Below are positions 54,650-64,000 of a DNA stretch of 64,000 nucleotides, one piece after another. The stretch's first letter is position 1. Each line of letters begins with the position of its first letter. A program made the translations under genes and the position numbers. The notes beneath the pieces were generated by a model, which did no database searches, was not told the origin of the DNA, and saw only the letters and a list, made by a program, of their open reading frames with translations. The stretch is from Allolobophora icterica (Eukaryota > Annelida > Clitellata > Crassiclitellata > Lumbricidae), in NCBI GenBank assembly GCA_963556255.1, contig OY744609.1:3748410-3812409 (forward strand). Direction: 5' to 3'.

Positions 54650-54862
54650 TAATTTCTGTCGACGTCAACAGCCTTTGTTGCTATAAGATGTCGTTAAACT
54701 ATAGATCCATCCTGACAACTCCAGATTCTGATGAAACTTTCGTTGACTGAAAATTCCTGCAATGAATAATAATTATTGATTTGTTTAAACACGTTTAAAC
54801 CGTACGTTTCCGACGATATAATCCTCATTATCGTGAAATTTGTTTAAAGCCAACTCTATCAC
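54650..54862 (+). repeat. GTCGTTAAAC unit
   Basis: CTGTCGACGTCAACAGCCTT, GCTATAAGATGTCGTTAAAC, then GTTTAAACCGTACGTTTCC and CATTATCGTGAAATT. These also occur at about 41330-41390 and 63080-63145. Confidence 0.72.
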
Positions 54863-55039
54863 CAGGGGCGTCTACACCATAGAAACCTTGGAGCAAATGC
54901 TCCATCCAAGAAATAGGGGGGGGGAAGATTTGTCCATGTGTTTGCCACCATTTTAGGGGGGGGGAAGGACCGGGGAGGGGGGAAGAAGCGGGGAAAATGG
55001 ACGTTGCTCCAATGACTTAGGGGGGGATAGACGCCCCTG
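54863..55039. mobile_element. hAT-type MITE, family M1, copy 2
   Basis: 177 bp, CAGGGGCGTCTA...TAGACGCCCCTG, flanked by the perfect 8-bp duplication TCTATCAC (54855-54862, 55040-55047). The body matches the 9-kb copy (GGAGCAAATGCTCCATCCA, GCCACCATTTTAGGGGG, CAATGACTTAGGGGG). Confidence 0.95.
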
Positions 55040-55370
55040 TCTATCACTACCCGGAGTGCCAAGTAGTGCCAGTCCCAAATCTGAAAAAAGGGGCAGGACG
55101 ACGTCAACGGACCTGGTAGCATAAGATGTCGTTAAACATTGGAAACTCTACTGTTGTTAGTCACAACTCTACCACACCCGTTTTCGGATGGTGCCAGTCC
55201 CAAAGCTGGATAATGCTGGAAGGCGAATTTAAGCATCATTGTTTTGACTTTGCTAAACTGAGACTACCACTAGGTAACTGCTGATCCCATAAGAAATAGC
55301 AATTATATTAACTACAGTAACTAAACTATAGTAACCGTTGGAAGAGATAAGAAGAGGAGGAGCAGTCCCT
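55040..55370 (+). repeat. GTCGTTAAAC unit with CCAGTCCCAAA box
   Basis: CTACCCGGAGTGCC, GTGCCAGTCCCAAATCTG, GACGTCAACGGACCTGG and AAGATGTCGTTAAACATTGG. The same order ends the window at 63940-64000, and a similar one occurs at 41400. The MITE M1 sits inside this unit. Confidence 0.72.
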
Positions 55371-55413
55371 TAAGCTAGCCATGAGGCAGCCATGGGCATG
55401 AAGTGCTTCTTCT

Positions 55414-56085
55414 TTATGTTCTCTGCCCATTGGCAGGTTCGTATGACCAATGACGCCATCGTTCTCTGTCTTGTGCTCTTCTCTTCAGTCCACTGTATCC
55501 TTCTTCTTTTGTCATCATCCAGTCTAGCAGCATTGCCCTCGGTCTTCCTCGCGTCTTTCTCCCCTCCATCCTTCCCTCCATGATGTCTCTTAGCAGTGTC
55601 TCACTCCTTAGGATGTGCCCGATCCATTTCCTTTGTCGTCCGCGTATAGTACTTATGAGTGATCTTTGTTCTTCTACCATTTGCAGGATTTCCTCGTTCG
55701 TCCTCCGTTCCACCCAGCTAACTCTCTCCATTCTGCGCCACACCCACATCTCGAAGGCCTCCAATCTTTTTATGTCGTCCTTCCTCATTGTCCATGTCTC
55801 GGAGCCGTACAGCACCACACTCCACACCAGTGTCTTCACCATTCTCTTCTTTAGATTCTTGCTTAAGGTTCCTCTCATCAGCTCTCCTCTTTTGTAAAAT
55901 GCATCTTTTCCCATGGATATTCTTCTTTTTATTTCCTCGTGGCATCTTGCATCTTCTGTGATCACACTTCCTAGATAGCAAAACTTCTCCACCTGTTCTA
56001 TTTCTTGTCCGTTTAGTGTGATCTTTATTGTTTGTGGTATTATACCGCTTCTCTTGTTTATCTTCATTACAATTATCATTACATT
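55414..56085 (-). pseudogene. RTE-like LINE RT C-terminal fragment
   Basis: A minus frame of 221 codons: [109 protein letters not shown], ending QRT and a stop. It is typical of the RT thumb and C-terminal tail of RTE-type LINEs. The catalytic part is upstream and lost (5' truncation). A shorter relative lies at 63430-63701. Confidence 0.82.
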
Positions 56086-56094
56086 TCATTATCT

Positions 56095-56345
56095 CAAAAC
56101 AAAATTATGAAGTGCTGGCGACTTCATTTTTTTTAGCCTCGGCATATGATGGCGGGTGGCCAGTAAATTCCCTCACCGTTTCATCTTTCGATCGACAGTG
56201 TACAGTCAGTGCACTAATTATACTTTATTTGCTTAGGGGGCGCTGGTGGAGCTGAAATCTCAAAACAAAATTATGCCGTGGCGGGGATTTGAACCCTCGA
56301 CCTCTCGATTGATAGTCCAGCACGCTAACCACTACGTGCGCCCCC
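56095..56345 (-). mobile_element. tRNA-headed SINE, family S3, copy 1
   Basis: On the minus strand, GTAGTGGTTAGCGTGCTGG (A-box region, about 56335-56317) and the B box GGTTCAAATCCCC (about 56294-56282) are tRNA-like. The body follows: AGCGCCCCCTAAGC, GCCATCATATGCCGAGGCTA and AATGAAGTCGCCAGCACTTC. Relatives lie at 57545-57775, 61905-62085 and a fragment at 56980-57030. Confidence 0.8.
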
Positions 56346-56544
56346 CACCCCCCGTTAAGCAGTAATAGACTGTAAGTTTCCTGTTGATGTCAACGCCTCT
56401 GATATCAAAAGATGCCACCAGACTGGAATTCATTCATCAATCGCTAGTACAATCGAACAATTAACTCACTCGTGTTAAGTTAATTGGCCTAACTCGTTTA
56501 AGGCGAGATAGACATTAACACTTCTAGAAGTCACAGAATTACTT

Positions 56545-56812
56545 CAGGGACGTGATTTCAGCATTTATCACGGGAGTGACATCATTTAAGTATTTAAATC
56601 CAGCACTGTTTACCTTTATATCATATGCCTATAAGCCAGTTTGCTATTACCTGCATGGCAGGCTTACACCTATGAAATGACGTCCCTGAATCTGAGTATC
56701 ATTTTTTCTCTTTTACCCTATCTTTTTCCTCCTTTTCTTATTCCATCTTTTTTCCTTTTTTTTCAAAAATCAAGGGAGCAAATATCGCCCTGCTTCGCAA
56801 ATGATGTCCCGG
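56545..56812. mobile_element. Degenerate hAT-type MITE, family M2, copy 1
   Basis: Starts CAGGGACGTGATTTCAGC and ends AAATGATGTCCCGG, near-inverted ends. The body (CTTTTTCCTCCTTTTCTTATT.., CAAAAATCAAGGGAGCAAAT) matches the 61.2-kb copy. No clear 8-bp duplication survives. Confidence 0.65.
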
Positions 56813-56979
56813 ATTCCTTTAAACAATGACCCGAATCACCCGACGCTAATAAACTTAGACACCTTTGAATCCTTTTTTCCAACACTATATGAAAATTATT
56901 TTACATTCGCTTACTGATCCTTCCAACACACTCTAGGGTTTTCGTAGTACGATGAGATGATAAGGAAGATGTGTGATCA

Positions 56980-57035
56980 CATGACCTCATATGCCCAGAC
57001 TAAGAAATTGAAGTCGCTAAGCTCTCGGAGTTAGC
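56980..57035 (+). repeat. SINE S3 fragment
   Basis: ACCTCATATGCCCAGACTAAG then AAATTGAAGTCGCTAAGC matches the S3 body. No promoter part is present. Confidence 0.6.
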
Positions 57036-57039
57036 TTAA

Positions 57040-57540
57040 TGGAATGCTCTTTGTCTTCATAAGCCTCGTTTCTTGACACTGGAAAACGCATTAGCCTGCT
57101 GTATTAAAAAAATATCTACGCGTATGTCCCTTACGTACGTAAGTTTCTAGAAAGATAATATGACTTCTTTTCAGTACCTCAGATAATTAGAGGAGTTACC
57201 ACAGGTGAGCTCCCGCAGACACGGAGCGCCAACTGATTAATTCCCAAACAGAGCTGATAACAGACACGGTCTTCGGTGTTCCTGCACTTTTCCTCAGCTA
57301 TCCAAAAGAGCCTAAAAACATTTCTGATCGATCGCGGTGTTTTCAGGTCCGGTAGTAGCGCTAAGTAAATTAGCGATCGTGATTACAAAGTACTGTAAGT
57401 ACTCGAGAATTCATAAATTTCTGATCATCTGAACCACACGAGGTTTAATTTACATTCAGACGGAAACAAAATTGTTTGTATTTAGACACCTTCTTCTAGG
57501 AATTCAGCAAATGGTAATAATGAAATCGTTTAAATAAAAA
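57040..57540. other. No recognisable feature
   Basis: Unique-looking sequence without a gene or repeat. Confidence 0.5.
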
Positions 57541-57544
57541 TGTT

Positions 57545-57785
57545 GTTAGCCTAGTAGCTAACATGCTGGACTGTCAATTGAGAGGTCGGGCGTTCAATTC
57601 CCCCAAGGGCAGAAATTTGTTTCGAGATTTCTGTTCCATCGGCACCCCGTAGCCAACTCGGTTATAATGAGTACAATGACCTACAGTGTCGGTGAGAAAA
57701 TGAGACCGCGAGGGAGAGGACCCGCCCTCATATGCCAAGGCTAAGAAAATGAAGTCGCTAACACTTCTTACCCATGACTGCCTCT
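57545..57785 (+). mobile_element. tRNA-headed SINE, family S3, copy 2
   Basis: A-box region TAGCCTAGTAGCTAACATG (57548-57566), B-box-like GGCGTTCAATTCCC (57589-57602), then GGCAGAAATTTGTTTCGAG, AGCCAACTCGGTTATAATGA, CCCTCATATGCCAAGGCTAA and AATGAAGTCGCTAACACTTC. Confidence 0.8.
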
Positions 57786-57789
57786 GAGG

Positions 57790-58150
57790 CTAGCTATAGG
57801 AACTACTCTTCTTAACATAGGTAGGATAAGGTCACCGTCAACGACCGTAGCAGTCTTAAAATGTCGCTAAATCACCGATATTTGGTTCTGTTTCGACACC
57901 TTAATAATGGGTTTCACGACGCTATATATATAAATTTACTCGTGCGGAGTTACTGTAACAATCTCTAGCGTTTACACTGCGGCAAAGATATTAAGTCGAC
58001 TTCATTGGCTCGTGGGAACCAAAAGATGCTCTTAAACACTGTAAAACTATATCGGCAACAGCCCGCACTCTGTTAATTCCAGTCCCAAGACTGGATGAAG
58101 GAGGAGGGCGACGCTAACCATCTTTGTTATGACAGTGTCTATTAAACAGC
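57790..58150 (+). repeat. R4 repeat, copy 2
   Basis: Matches 35390-35780 box by box: CTACTCTTCTTAACATAGG, AAGGTCACCGTCAACGACC, ATATTTGGTTCTGTTTCG and CCAGTCCCAAGACTGGATGA. Confidence 0.8.
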
Positions 58151-59405
58151 ACCTAACCAACCATAATATGAATTTATTTATTTACTAATTTATCATTTTT
58201 TACCAATATATCAAGGTTGATTATGCCTTACGAACGGTGTGAACTGTTCAAACTAATTTCTGTCGACATCAACGACTTCGCTGCCATAAGATACAGTTCA
58301 ACTCTGGATCCATCCAAAATAACGCCCGTACGTACACTGGCAGTGCCAGTTCAAAACCTGGATAGAGAAGGAAGGCGATAATTATTAGCATCGAATTCCT
58401 TCTCTACAGTGTCGTGAAACAGGAACTAAACAACCAAAATATCATTATGCAAAATATACTATTAAAAGTATTATTATGCCAAAATAATTTTTCACACGGC
58501 AGCGGCCTTTGATGCCATAAAACATGTTTAAGCTATTGGATTAACCCTATCGCTAGATGTCATCACACACTTTGATGTTACCTACAATATTTGGACCCCT
58601 TTCAATGAGTGATTACCACGACTATATATTACTTAATGCCGTAAGCTCGCTAGATGTGAACTTATCAATAGGTGTCGTATCATGCAATTCGAACGGTGAC
58701 AACGCTATTAGAAGAGCAATAATTTACTATCGACATCAAAGACGTTTATTACTAAACGATGTCGTTGATCTATTGAAAACACCTTATCGCTGTAGATAGC
58801 ATCACAAACGTCTATGATACAGATTGCGGTTGGACACCTTTGAAAAGGGATTTGAACCTGCTATATAAACCACTATACCTTAGCTTTAAAATTGGTAGTG
58901 CTGTAATATGCCAAACTAATTTCTGTCGACGTCAACAGCCTTTGTTGCTATAAGATGTCGTTAAACCCTGGATCCTTTAAAATTGGTAGATGAAAGCAAG
59001 AAAAATTCCAAGGTTACATTTATGTCAAACGAACGATAAGAAAAGTTCAAACCAATTTTCCTATCGACGTAAACGGCTGGAGATGCCATGAGATGTCGTT
59101 GAAACAGTTGTAAAAAACTACTAATCGCTGAATGGGATCGCACTCTTTGATATGGCCGATGTTATTTTGGACACCTTTAAATCGATTGTTAACCTCGCTA
59201 TATAAGGATAGTTTCGCTATACGATACTTAAATGAGAAATTAGATTTTATTAATCCTCAGAGCTGCATTATTAGTCCATTCGTGTTGACTGTATTATGCC
59301 ATACGAAACATTGAAAACTGTTTCGGACGCCATTGTCTTTTTCATTGATTGTTTAAATTTGTAAATTATTGTTAACGGCCTACGACGACGTTAAACTTTG
59401 GAATA
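58150..59405 (+). repeat. Long composite of GTCGTTAAAC-type units, copy 2
   Basis: Cores at about 58258, 58497, 58925, 59065 and 59366. Boxes such as CGCTAGATGTCATCACACAC, TGGACACCTTTAAATCG, CTGGCAGTGCCAGTTC and AACTGTTCAAACTAATTTC run in the same order as at 13450-15800. Small frames here carry no domain. Confidence 0.72.
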
Positions 59406-59467
59406 ACAATGATGAACAGTGCTCAATATTATTATTTGGTCCAGAGTGCATGTTCCAGATTATTACT

Positions 59468-59670
59468 ACACTGGTGTATTTGCCCGTCATAATTATTATG
59501 ACGGCAGTGTATATCGTTGGTTAAAATGCTCTGATCGCCGTCGTCAAGACCGTCGTCAAGACCAACGTCGTCAAGACGGCAGTACTGACGTCACAAATGG
59601 TTTCACAATAGAACAGAAACCGATTGTGACGAAGCATCCTACGACGGACACATTAAAGGAAACTATATGT
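59468..59670. mobile_element. Foldback element, partial second copy
   Basis: GTGTATTTGCCCGTCATAATT, GCCGTCGTCAAGAC (tandemly expanded), ACGGCAGTACTGACGTCACA, GGTTTCACAATAGAACAGAA and AAGGAAACTATATGTATAG match 46890-47090. Only one arm is present. Confidence 0.8.
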
Positions 59671-60155
59671 ATAGATTGCGCGCTGAGAACTGCCGTTCTT
59701 TTCGGCGTCAACGGCCTTTAATTTACAATACAGAACGCTATCATTGTTTTCATTGTTTGAAGAGCCATCTCAGCATAGCTCAGAGTGCGGTGGCAATGTC
59801 TGGGAGGCAGATGGCGTTCCCGCGCTGAGAAGCAGACGAAATGCACTGGAACAAGTACAGTATGAGGTCTACAGTAGATTGTGGGTTACATCCGTTATTA
59901 CATATTTAGACACCTTTAAAACGGTGTCAATCGATGCTATAATAATGTCATACGATGGATAGCAAATTAGGTAAACCTTTCTCTCTCTTCTATGTATGGG
60001 TTTTACTACGTCATTCGAACGGTGAGAACTGTTCAGAATAATATTATGTTGACGTTAACGGTCTTTGTTGCCATGAGATGTCGTTACACTCTATCCACCC
60101 AATTGGCTCGAGCGCTCCTCTTGTATTGCTAAGAGTACAAGCCCCTCACCTCAAA
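59670..60155 (+). repeat. Further GTCGTTAAAC-type unit
   Basis: CACCTTTAAAACGGTGTC, GAACGGTGAGAACTGTTCAG, TTGACGTTAACGGTCTTTG and GCCATGAGATGTCGTTACAC are one more unit. No gene. Confidence 0.62.
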
Positions 60156-60156
60156 T

Positions 60157-60158
60157 GG

Positions 60159-60228
<70 letters not shown>
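60157..60228. repeat. (AT)n microsatellite
   Basis: About 70 bp of pure AT, adjoining the 3' end of the reversed LINE at 60230-60720. Confidence 0.97.
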
Positions 60229-60229
60229 T

Positions 60230-60720
60230 TGTCATTCTCAACTCGGCCATCAACTTTCTGCTGATGTTCTTCTTCGGAAAGAAGTTCCGTCGTGTGAGCC
60301 TCGCGGAAACAGAAAAATCTTTAAACGACGAACAACATAGAGGGAAAACCTAGTAAGTAGATCCCACGCAGTACCAAAGGAAGGGAGTTCCATAGGGATG
60401 GGCCCACGACAGCGAAAGAGCGAGACTGAGCTATAGCAGACCTCACCCGGGGAACAAACAGATCGAGCCGATTCAGAGAACGTAGGGGTCGATGAGAAGA
60501 AGAAGAGAGAGGTTTGCGCATCAGGTCACAAAGGTAGGCTGGAGCTAAGCCCTGTTGCGCCTTAGAGACATGTGTTATGATCTTGAAGTGGATACGAGCG
60601 GAGACAGGAAGCCAATGCAAGACATCAGTCATGTTAGTAGAGATGGAGGAGAATCGAGAACGATGAGCAATGAGGCGAGCAGCCGCGTACCGATTCAAGG
60701 GCAGAAAGACGGACTTTATG
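60230..60720 (-). pseudogene. CR1/L2-like RT C-terminal end
   Basis: The minus frame includes AARLIAHRSRFSSISTNMT, VLHWLPVSARIHFKI, KAQQGLAPAYLCDLM, RPLRSLNRLDLFVPRVRSA and VVGPSLWNSLPLVLR. It is the same C-terminus as LINE F but clearly a different copy. It is 5'-truncated and ends at the (AT)n run without the usual hairpin. Confidence 0.85.
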
Positions 60721-60774
60721 TCTTAAACATGTTTCCGACTCTGCCTCCACTTTTTTGGCGTCTGGCGGCGCCAC

Positions 60775-61110
60775 TGTCGTAAAATGCTCTAGCATCCACA
60801 AAATGTCTTTAAAGAATGGATACTGTTACCAGTTCCAGGTTCTATCAACCACAAGATGTCGCCAGACATAGATAGCGTAGTATAACATGAAATGCAATTA
60901 GCGCCATTTAAAACGCATCCATTCTAAACAATATATTTGGCAATCGCATTCAATCATAAAACCATTTGTTATAAATTATCATGGTTATTGTGGTGGCTAA
61001 CGAGATGTCTTTAGGCGCTTCATTATAATCACGAACAATGTTGGGGTTGTTACAACACCTTTAAATCGCCTACATACGATGTTATAAAGGTTTCAATTTA
61101 CTTCAGGGCA
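60775..61110 (+). repeat. R5 repeat, copy 4 (partial)
   Basis: ATCAACCACAAGATGTCGCC, CATTTAAAACGCATCCATTC, GGCAATCGCATTCAATC and ACAACACCTTTAAATCGCC, in the same order as copies 1-3. Confidence 0.82.
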
Positions 61111-61192
61111 GTGGTTAAATTGCTCGTTCAGAGGTGGTGGGTCTCTAAATATTTGCAAATCCCAAAAAACAACGGCTAATCCTAAATTACAA

Positions 61193-61472
61193 CAGGGACG
61201 TCATTTCAGCTTTTTCCAGGGGGAGGCAAAAAAGAGGTTAAAAAATTTTCAGCACTGACGGGCGAACATTTTTTCACCTTTTTTGGTGTTTCTTTTAAAA
61301 TGCTTTGTAATTAGTCTACATGTGCAAAACTGTAAGCCAATGCTGCAAATGAGTCTCTTTTTTCTTTTTAACCCCTTTCCTCTTCCTCCTTTTCTTTTTT
61401 ACATAATTTTTTCTTTTTTCCAAAAATCAAAGGGGGGCAAATGCCCCCACACCCCCCCAAATGACGTCCCTG
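61193..61472. mobile_element. hAT-type MITE, family M2, copy 2
   Basis: 280 bp, CAGGGACGTCATTT...AAATGACGTCCCTG, perfect inverted ends, flanked by the perfect 8-bp duplication AATTACAA (61185-61192, 61473-61480). Non-coding with pyrimidine-rich runs. Confidence 0.95.
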
Positions 61473-61480
61473 AATTACAA

Positions 61481-61900
61481 CATGCATGAAACACGACACA
61501 TCACCGATAATTGAAAGCAAAAACATTAACAACTAAGATTGAAACATAATATTACTTTACATAACATGTTACAGAAGATAGACTTTGATCGACATGTCAA
61601 TGCAATAACTTACAAAGCGCATAATGAACAAATACCAAAATTAATATGCAGACTACTTCAAATTGAAGAGCCCAGGACGTAAAGCAGTCTGCAGACTATA
61701 GCCCTAGATCATAACAGATGTAAACCCAGTGAAAGCTGAAAATTAAACAGGAGATTCAATACTGTAATATTCTGTCAATGCCACAATATGCTGACTTAGA
61801 AACATTTCCATACTGCCCTGCATGCTTCTGTGGCTGTGGACGTTTTCGGTGCTTTGCACTTGCATAAATCTGTTGCACGCTATCCACTACACTATCTAAC
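61481..61900. other. No recognisable feature
   Basis: AT-rich sequence without a supported gene or repeat. Confidence 0.5.
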
Positions 61901-61904
61901 CCGG

Positions 61905-62085
61905 TAGGGCAGAAATTTGGTTCGAGGTTTCTGCTCCACTTGTGCCCCCTAGCCAACTCAGCTATAATGAGTACACCGACAGTCCACTGTCGGTGGGAAG
62001 ACGAGACGGCGACGGAGAGGACTGGCCACCCGCACTCATATGCCAAGGCTAAATGAAGTCGCCAACACTTCATACCCGTGGCTGT
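61905..62085 (+). mobile_element. SINE family S3, copy 3 (5'-truncated)
   Basis: GGCAGAAATTTGGTTCGAGG, CCCCCTAGCCAACTCAGC, GTACACCGACAGTCCACTG, CACTCATATGCCAAGGCTAA and ATGAAGTCGCCAACACTTC match the S3 body. No good A and B boxes are left. Confidence 0.78.
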
Positions 62086-62119
62086 CTGATCAGGGCTAGA
62101 TTAATAGCTTGATTTAAGG

Positions 62120-62439
62120 CAGCGATTCTCAACCTTTTTAGACTCGAGGACCACTTTTAAATTTTGTGTCTCGGTCGCGGACCACCACCAAAAATTGTGC
62201 CAAAAGCAAATTAATACAAAATAATTTTTTGCCATAAATCCTCGCATTATTAGGCTCATGCTGCCATCTAGCCGATTCTAGCGATTGAAATGAAACAGAA
62301 ATTTTAAAAATTGACAAAATTTGTCTGTTTACATGCTTTTAATTGTAAAAGAATCTAAATTGTAGACCTTGCTCGCGGACCACCAGGCAGATGTACGCGG
62401 ACCACCAGTGGTCCGCGGACCAGAGGTTGAGAACCACTG
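62120..62439. mobile_element. hAT-type MITE, family M3
   Basis: 320 bp, starting CAGCGATTCTCAACC and ending GGTTGAGAACCACTG, inverted ends of the widespread hAT CAGTGGTTCTCAA type. It is flanked by the perfect 8-bp duplication ATTTAAGG (62112-62119, 62440-62447). Internal GCGGACCACCA words repeat. No transposase frame. Confidence 0.96.
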
Positions 62440-62449
62440 ATTTAAGGGA

Positions 62450-62835
62450 CTGCAAATCTGTTGCAGCATGACGACCCTTAGTAATCCATCCACGTACGAT
62501 AGCTTTCTTTGCACGCTGGCCAACTTTCTTTTCGACATAATCTGCAGACTGCAATAATTACAACTAATCAGACGACGCGCTATTCCAGATTTTCAAACGA
62601 TTCCAGCTCAGCCTTCCGAAATTCCGCAAACGAGTAATTAATGTAGCAAACTACTGTGTTATCGCTCGGATGTAGGCCAAAATCTACTTTTGCTGCCACA
62701 GCCTTGGGTTACTACCCTTCGGCAGCGATCATAAAACAGCAGGCGATTTAAGTAAACACATAGGCCCAAGTAGTTTTCTATGATGCTAGTGAATATTGAA
62801 CCGCACTGTGAGGCTGACGAATGCTAATCTGATCT
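62450..62835. other. No recognisable feature
   Basis: Unique-looking sequence; no gene seen. Confidence 0.5.
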
Positions 62836-62837
62836 TA

Positions 62838-62990
62838 GGTGGTGGATCTCCATATTGAGGTGACGGGTCTCCCTGTTGAGGTGATGGGTCTCCCTTTTTA
62901 GGTGGCGGATCTCATAATTTGGGTGGTGGGTCTCACAATGCAGGTGGTGGATTTCAAATCAGAGGTGCCGGATCTCAGATCCGGCGGGAT
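62838..62990. repeat. Minisatellite, about 24-bp unit
   Basis: Six or seven degenerate copies of AGGTGGTGGATCTCCCAATT and variants. Confidence 0.9.
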
Positions 62991-63079
62991 CCGGCTGCAT
63001 TTAACCACTGCTTCAGGGTCATTCTCCTTTCAGCTCTTTCATGCAACTGTCGTCGACTGAAAATACCTGCTGCGAATAA

Positions 63080-63184
63080 TGTTGATTTATTTAAACACGT
63101 TGAAAACATACGTTTCCTATGATATATTCTCATTATCGCCTAATTTTATTTAGCCTACTCCATCACTACCCGGAGTGTCAATAG
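63080..63184 (+). repeat. GTCGTTAAAC-family flanking unit, left part
   Basis: GTTGATTTATTTAAACACGTT, ATACGTTTCCTATGATAT, CATTATCGCC and CACTACCCGGAGTGTCAATAG match 54765-54862 plus 55048-55062. The unit resumes after M4 at 63928. Confidence 0.72.
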
Positions 63185-63919
63185 TAGGACTGTACCGAAT
63201 ATTCGCTTCGGGGCTGAATAGTGGGCCAAATAGCTACTAGGTATTCGGCCGAATAGTAGCGGTCGGACCGAAAAGTAATTCGAAGAGTGGTCAGGTGACA
63301 TCTGTTTCTGCTTATGCGGCTGCTATAGCGAGTGCACTGAAGTAACTCTCTCATTAACATAATATGTGCTGTGGTTGCAGTCACCCTCGCCGGGATATGC
63401 GAGCCCAGAGACAAGGAGTCGGAAGGACGGACGATGAAAAGCATCGACGCTTGGAGATGGTGTCTCCTTAAAAACACCGAGAGGAAGGCAACGGGAAACC
63501 ACCTCTCTACATTCCCAAGACAAACATGAAAATGACGAATTAGAGGGGAGATTGGAGGGAAGGAGAAGGAGAGGAAGACCGCGACAGATGATGCTGGGAT
63601 GGATGATGACCGAAGGATACAGCGGATTGAAGAGAAAAGCACAGCGAAGAGAAGAATGGCGTCATTGGAAGTGGAAACCTGCCGAAGGGCAGAGAACTTA
63701 AAGAAGAAGGTTGCAGTCAGGCTTTGCCTACTGCCTGGACCGCGGTATCACAGTGTCAGTAGACTCATTCTTTGTGTACAGTGAGTGAACGTTAACGTAT
63801 TTTTGAATGTTGTCGTTAGACCTATTTTGTACACTATTCGTATTCATATTCGGCCTAATAGTTGGTCCAATTATTCGTATTCGGCCGAATAGTGATAATC
63901 ACCTATTCTGTACAGCCCA
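63185..63919. mobile_element. hAT-type element M4 carrying an RTE fragment
   Basis: 735 bp, starting TAGGACTGTACCGAATA and ending TATTCTGTACAGCCCA, imperfect inverted ends. It is flanked by the perfect 8-bp duplication GTCAATAG (63177-63184, 63920-63927). The arms are rich in TTCGGCCGAATAGT. The middle holds an RTE-like LINE 3' end, and no transposase. Confidence 0.92.
63430..63701 (+). pseudogene. RTE-like LINE C-terminus inside M4
   Basis: Includes GAAGGCAACGGGAAACCACC, a motif usual in RTE 3' regions, and an in-frame 52-codon end from 63543: [47 protein letters not shown], with the stop at 63699. It aligns with the end of the 55.4-kb fragment. Confidence 0.8.
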
Positions 63920-63927
63920 GTCAATAG

Positions 63928-64000
63928 TGCTAAGTAGTGCCAGTTAAAAACCTGGAAAAATGAGGAGGGCGACGTCAACGGACCTGGAAGCCAAAGATGT
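63928..64000 (+). repeat. GTCGTTAAAC unit, right part, cut by window end
   Basis: AGTAGTGCCAGTTAAAAACCTGG, GAGGAGGGCGACGTCAACG and GACCTGGAAGCCAAAGATGT, cut off just before the expected CGTTAAAC. Confidence 0.75.

Noticed and set aside
56270..56345. Possible functional tRNA gene (minus)
   Set aside because: Good A and B boxes but no full cloverleaf that I could fold, and the downstream body is shared with other copies of a SINE.

Overview
This is a gene-poor, repeat-saturated stretch of an animal nuclear genome. The evidence is eukaryotic transposon content (SCAN-type Ty3/gypsy-like LTR retrotransposons, RNase H-bearing I/Nimb-like LINEs, CR1/L2-like and RTE-like LINEs, tRNA-headed SINEs, hAT-type MITEs), abundant microsatellites and minisatellites, and no operon-like coding. 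I found no convincing host exon, rRNA or functional tRNA gene. The mixture suggests a marine invertebrate (a lophotrochozoan or invertebrate deuterostome), but I cannot name the species.

Layout. 0-16.3 kb: microsatellites, four unrelated minisatellites between 3.3 and 7.3 kb, LINE 3' ends, SINEs, a MITE with a perfect 8-bp target duplication, and long degenerate arrays sharing a core ending GTCGTTAAAC. 16.3-31.8 kb: a nest of retrotransposons. Element A (16321-20556, minus) has 479-bp LTRs, a tRNA-Pro-type primer site and an open gag-pol frame lacking the RT catalytic core. Element B (20732-27008, minus) has 1423-bp, almost identical LTRs, a tRNA-Leu-type primer site and a gag-protease ORF that starts inside the LTR; its pol is gone. 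Element D (27801-29142) is a solo LTR, again with an ORF inside it, inserted with a TGTA duplication into the RT domain of LINE E (27009-31825). 32-47 kb: repeat fragments, a palindrome at 36.43 kb, a nearly full-length CR1/L2-like LINE F (36915-39742) with a 9-bp target duplication, a 180-bp (GA)n tract, and a 0.7-kb segmental duplication. 47.3-53.8 kb: element C (plus), a Gmr1-type element with 726/727-bp LTRs, a CTGTC target duplication, a tRNA-Ser-type primer site and a 1422-codon gag-PR-(IN remnant)-RT-RNase H frame; it split a long-armed foldback element. 53.8-64 kb: more GTCGTTAAAC units, RTE and CR1 ends, SINEs and four hAT-type MITEs, one carrying an RTE fragment.

How the parts relate. 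The three LTR elements are young (very similar LTRs, visible primer sites, open frames), yet each lacks an enzyme needed for autonomy: A lacks the RT palm and integrase, B lacks all of pol after protease, and C lacks the integrase core. They therefore look like parasites of autonomous relatives elsewhere. Two 3'-tail types recur across the window: a CR1-type hairpin (AGCGCY...RGCGCTTTATAAAT plus a short tandem tail) and the AACGGCC...GTCGTTAAAC box, which also ends LINE E. The insertions give a relative chronology: old GTCGTTAAAC repeats, foldbacks and LINEs first, then A, B, C, D and F.

Limits: all identities were judged by eye. Element boundaries are exact only where target duplications or LTR termini are quoted.
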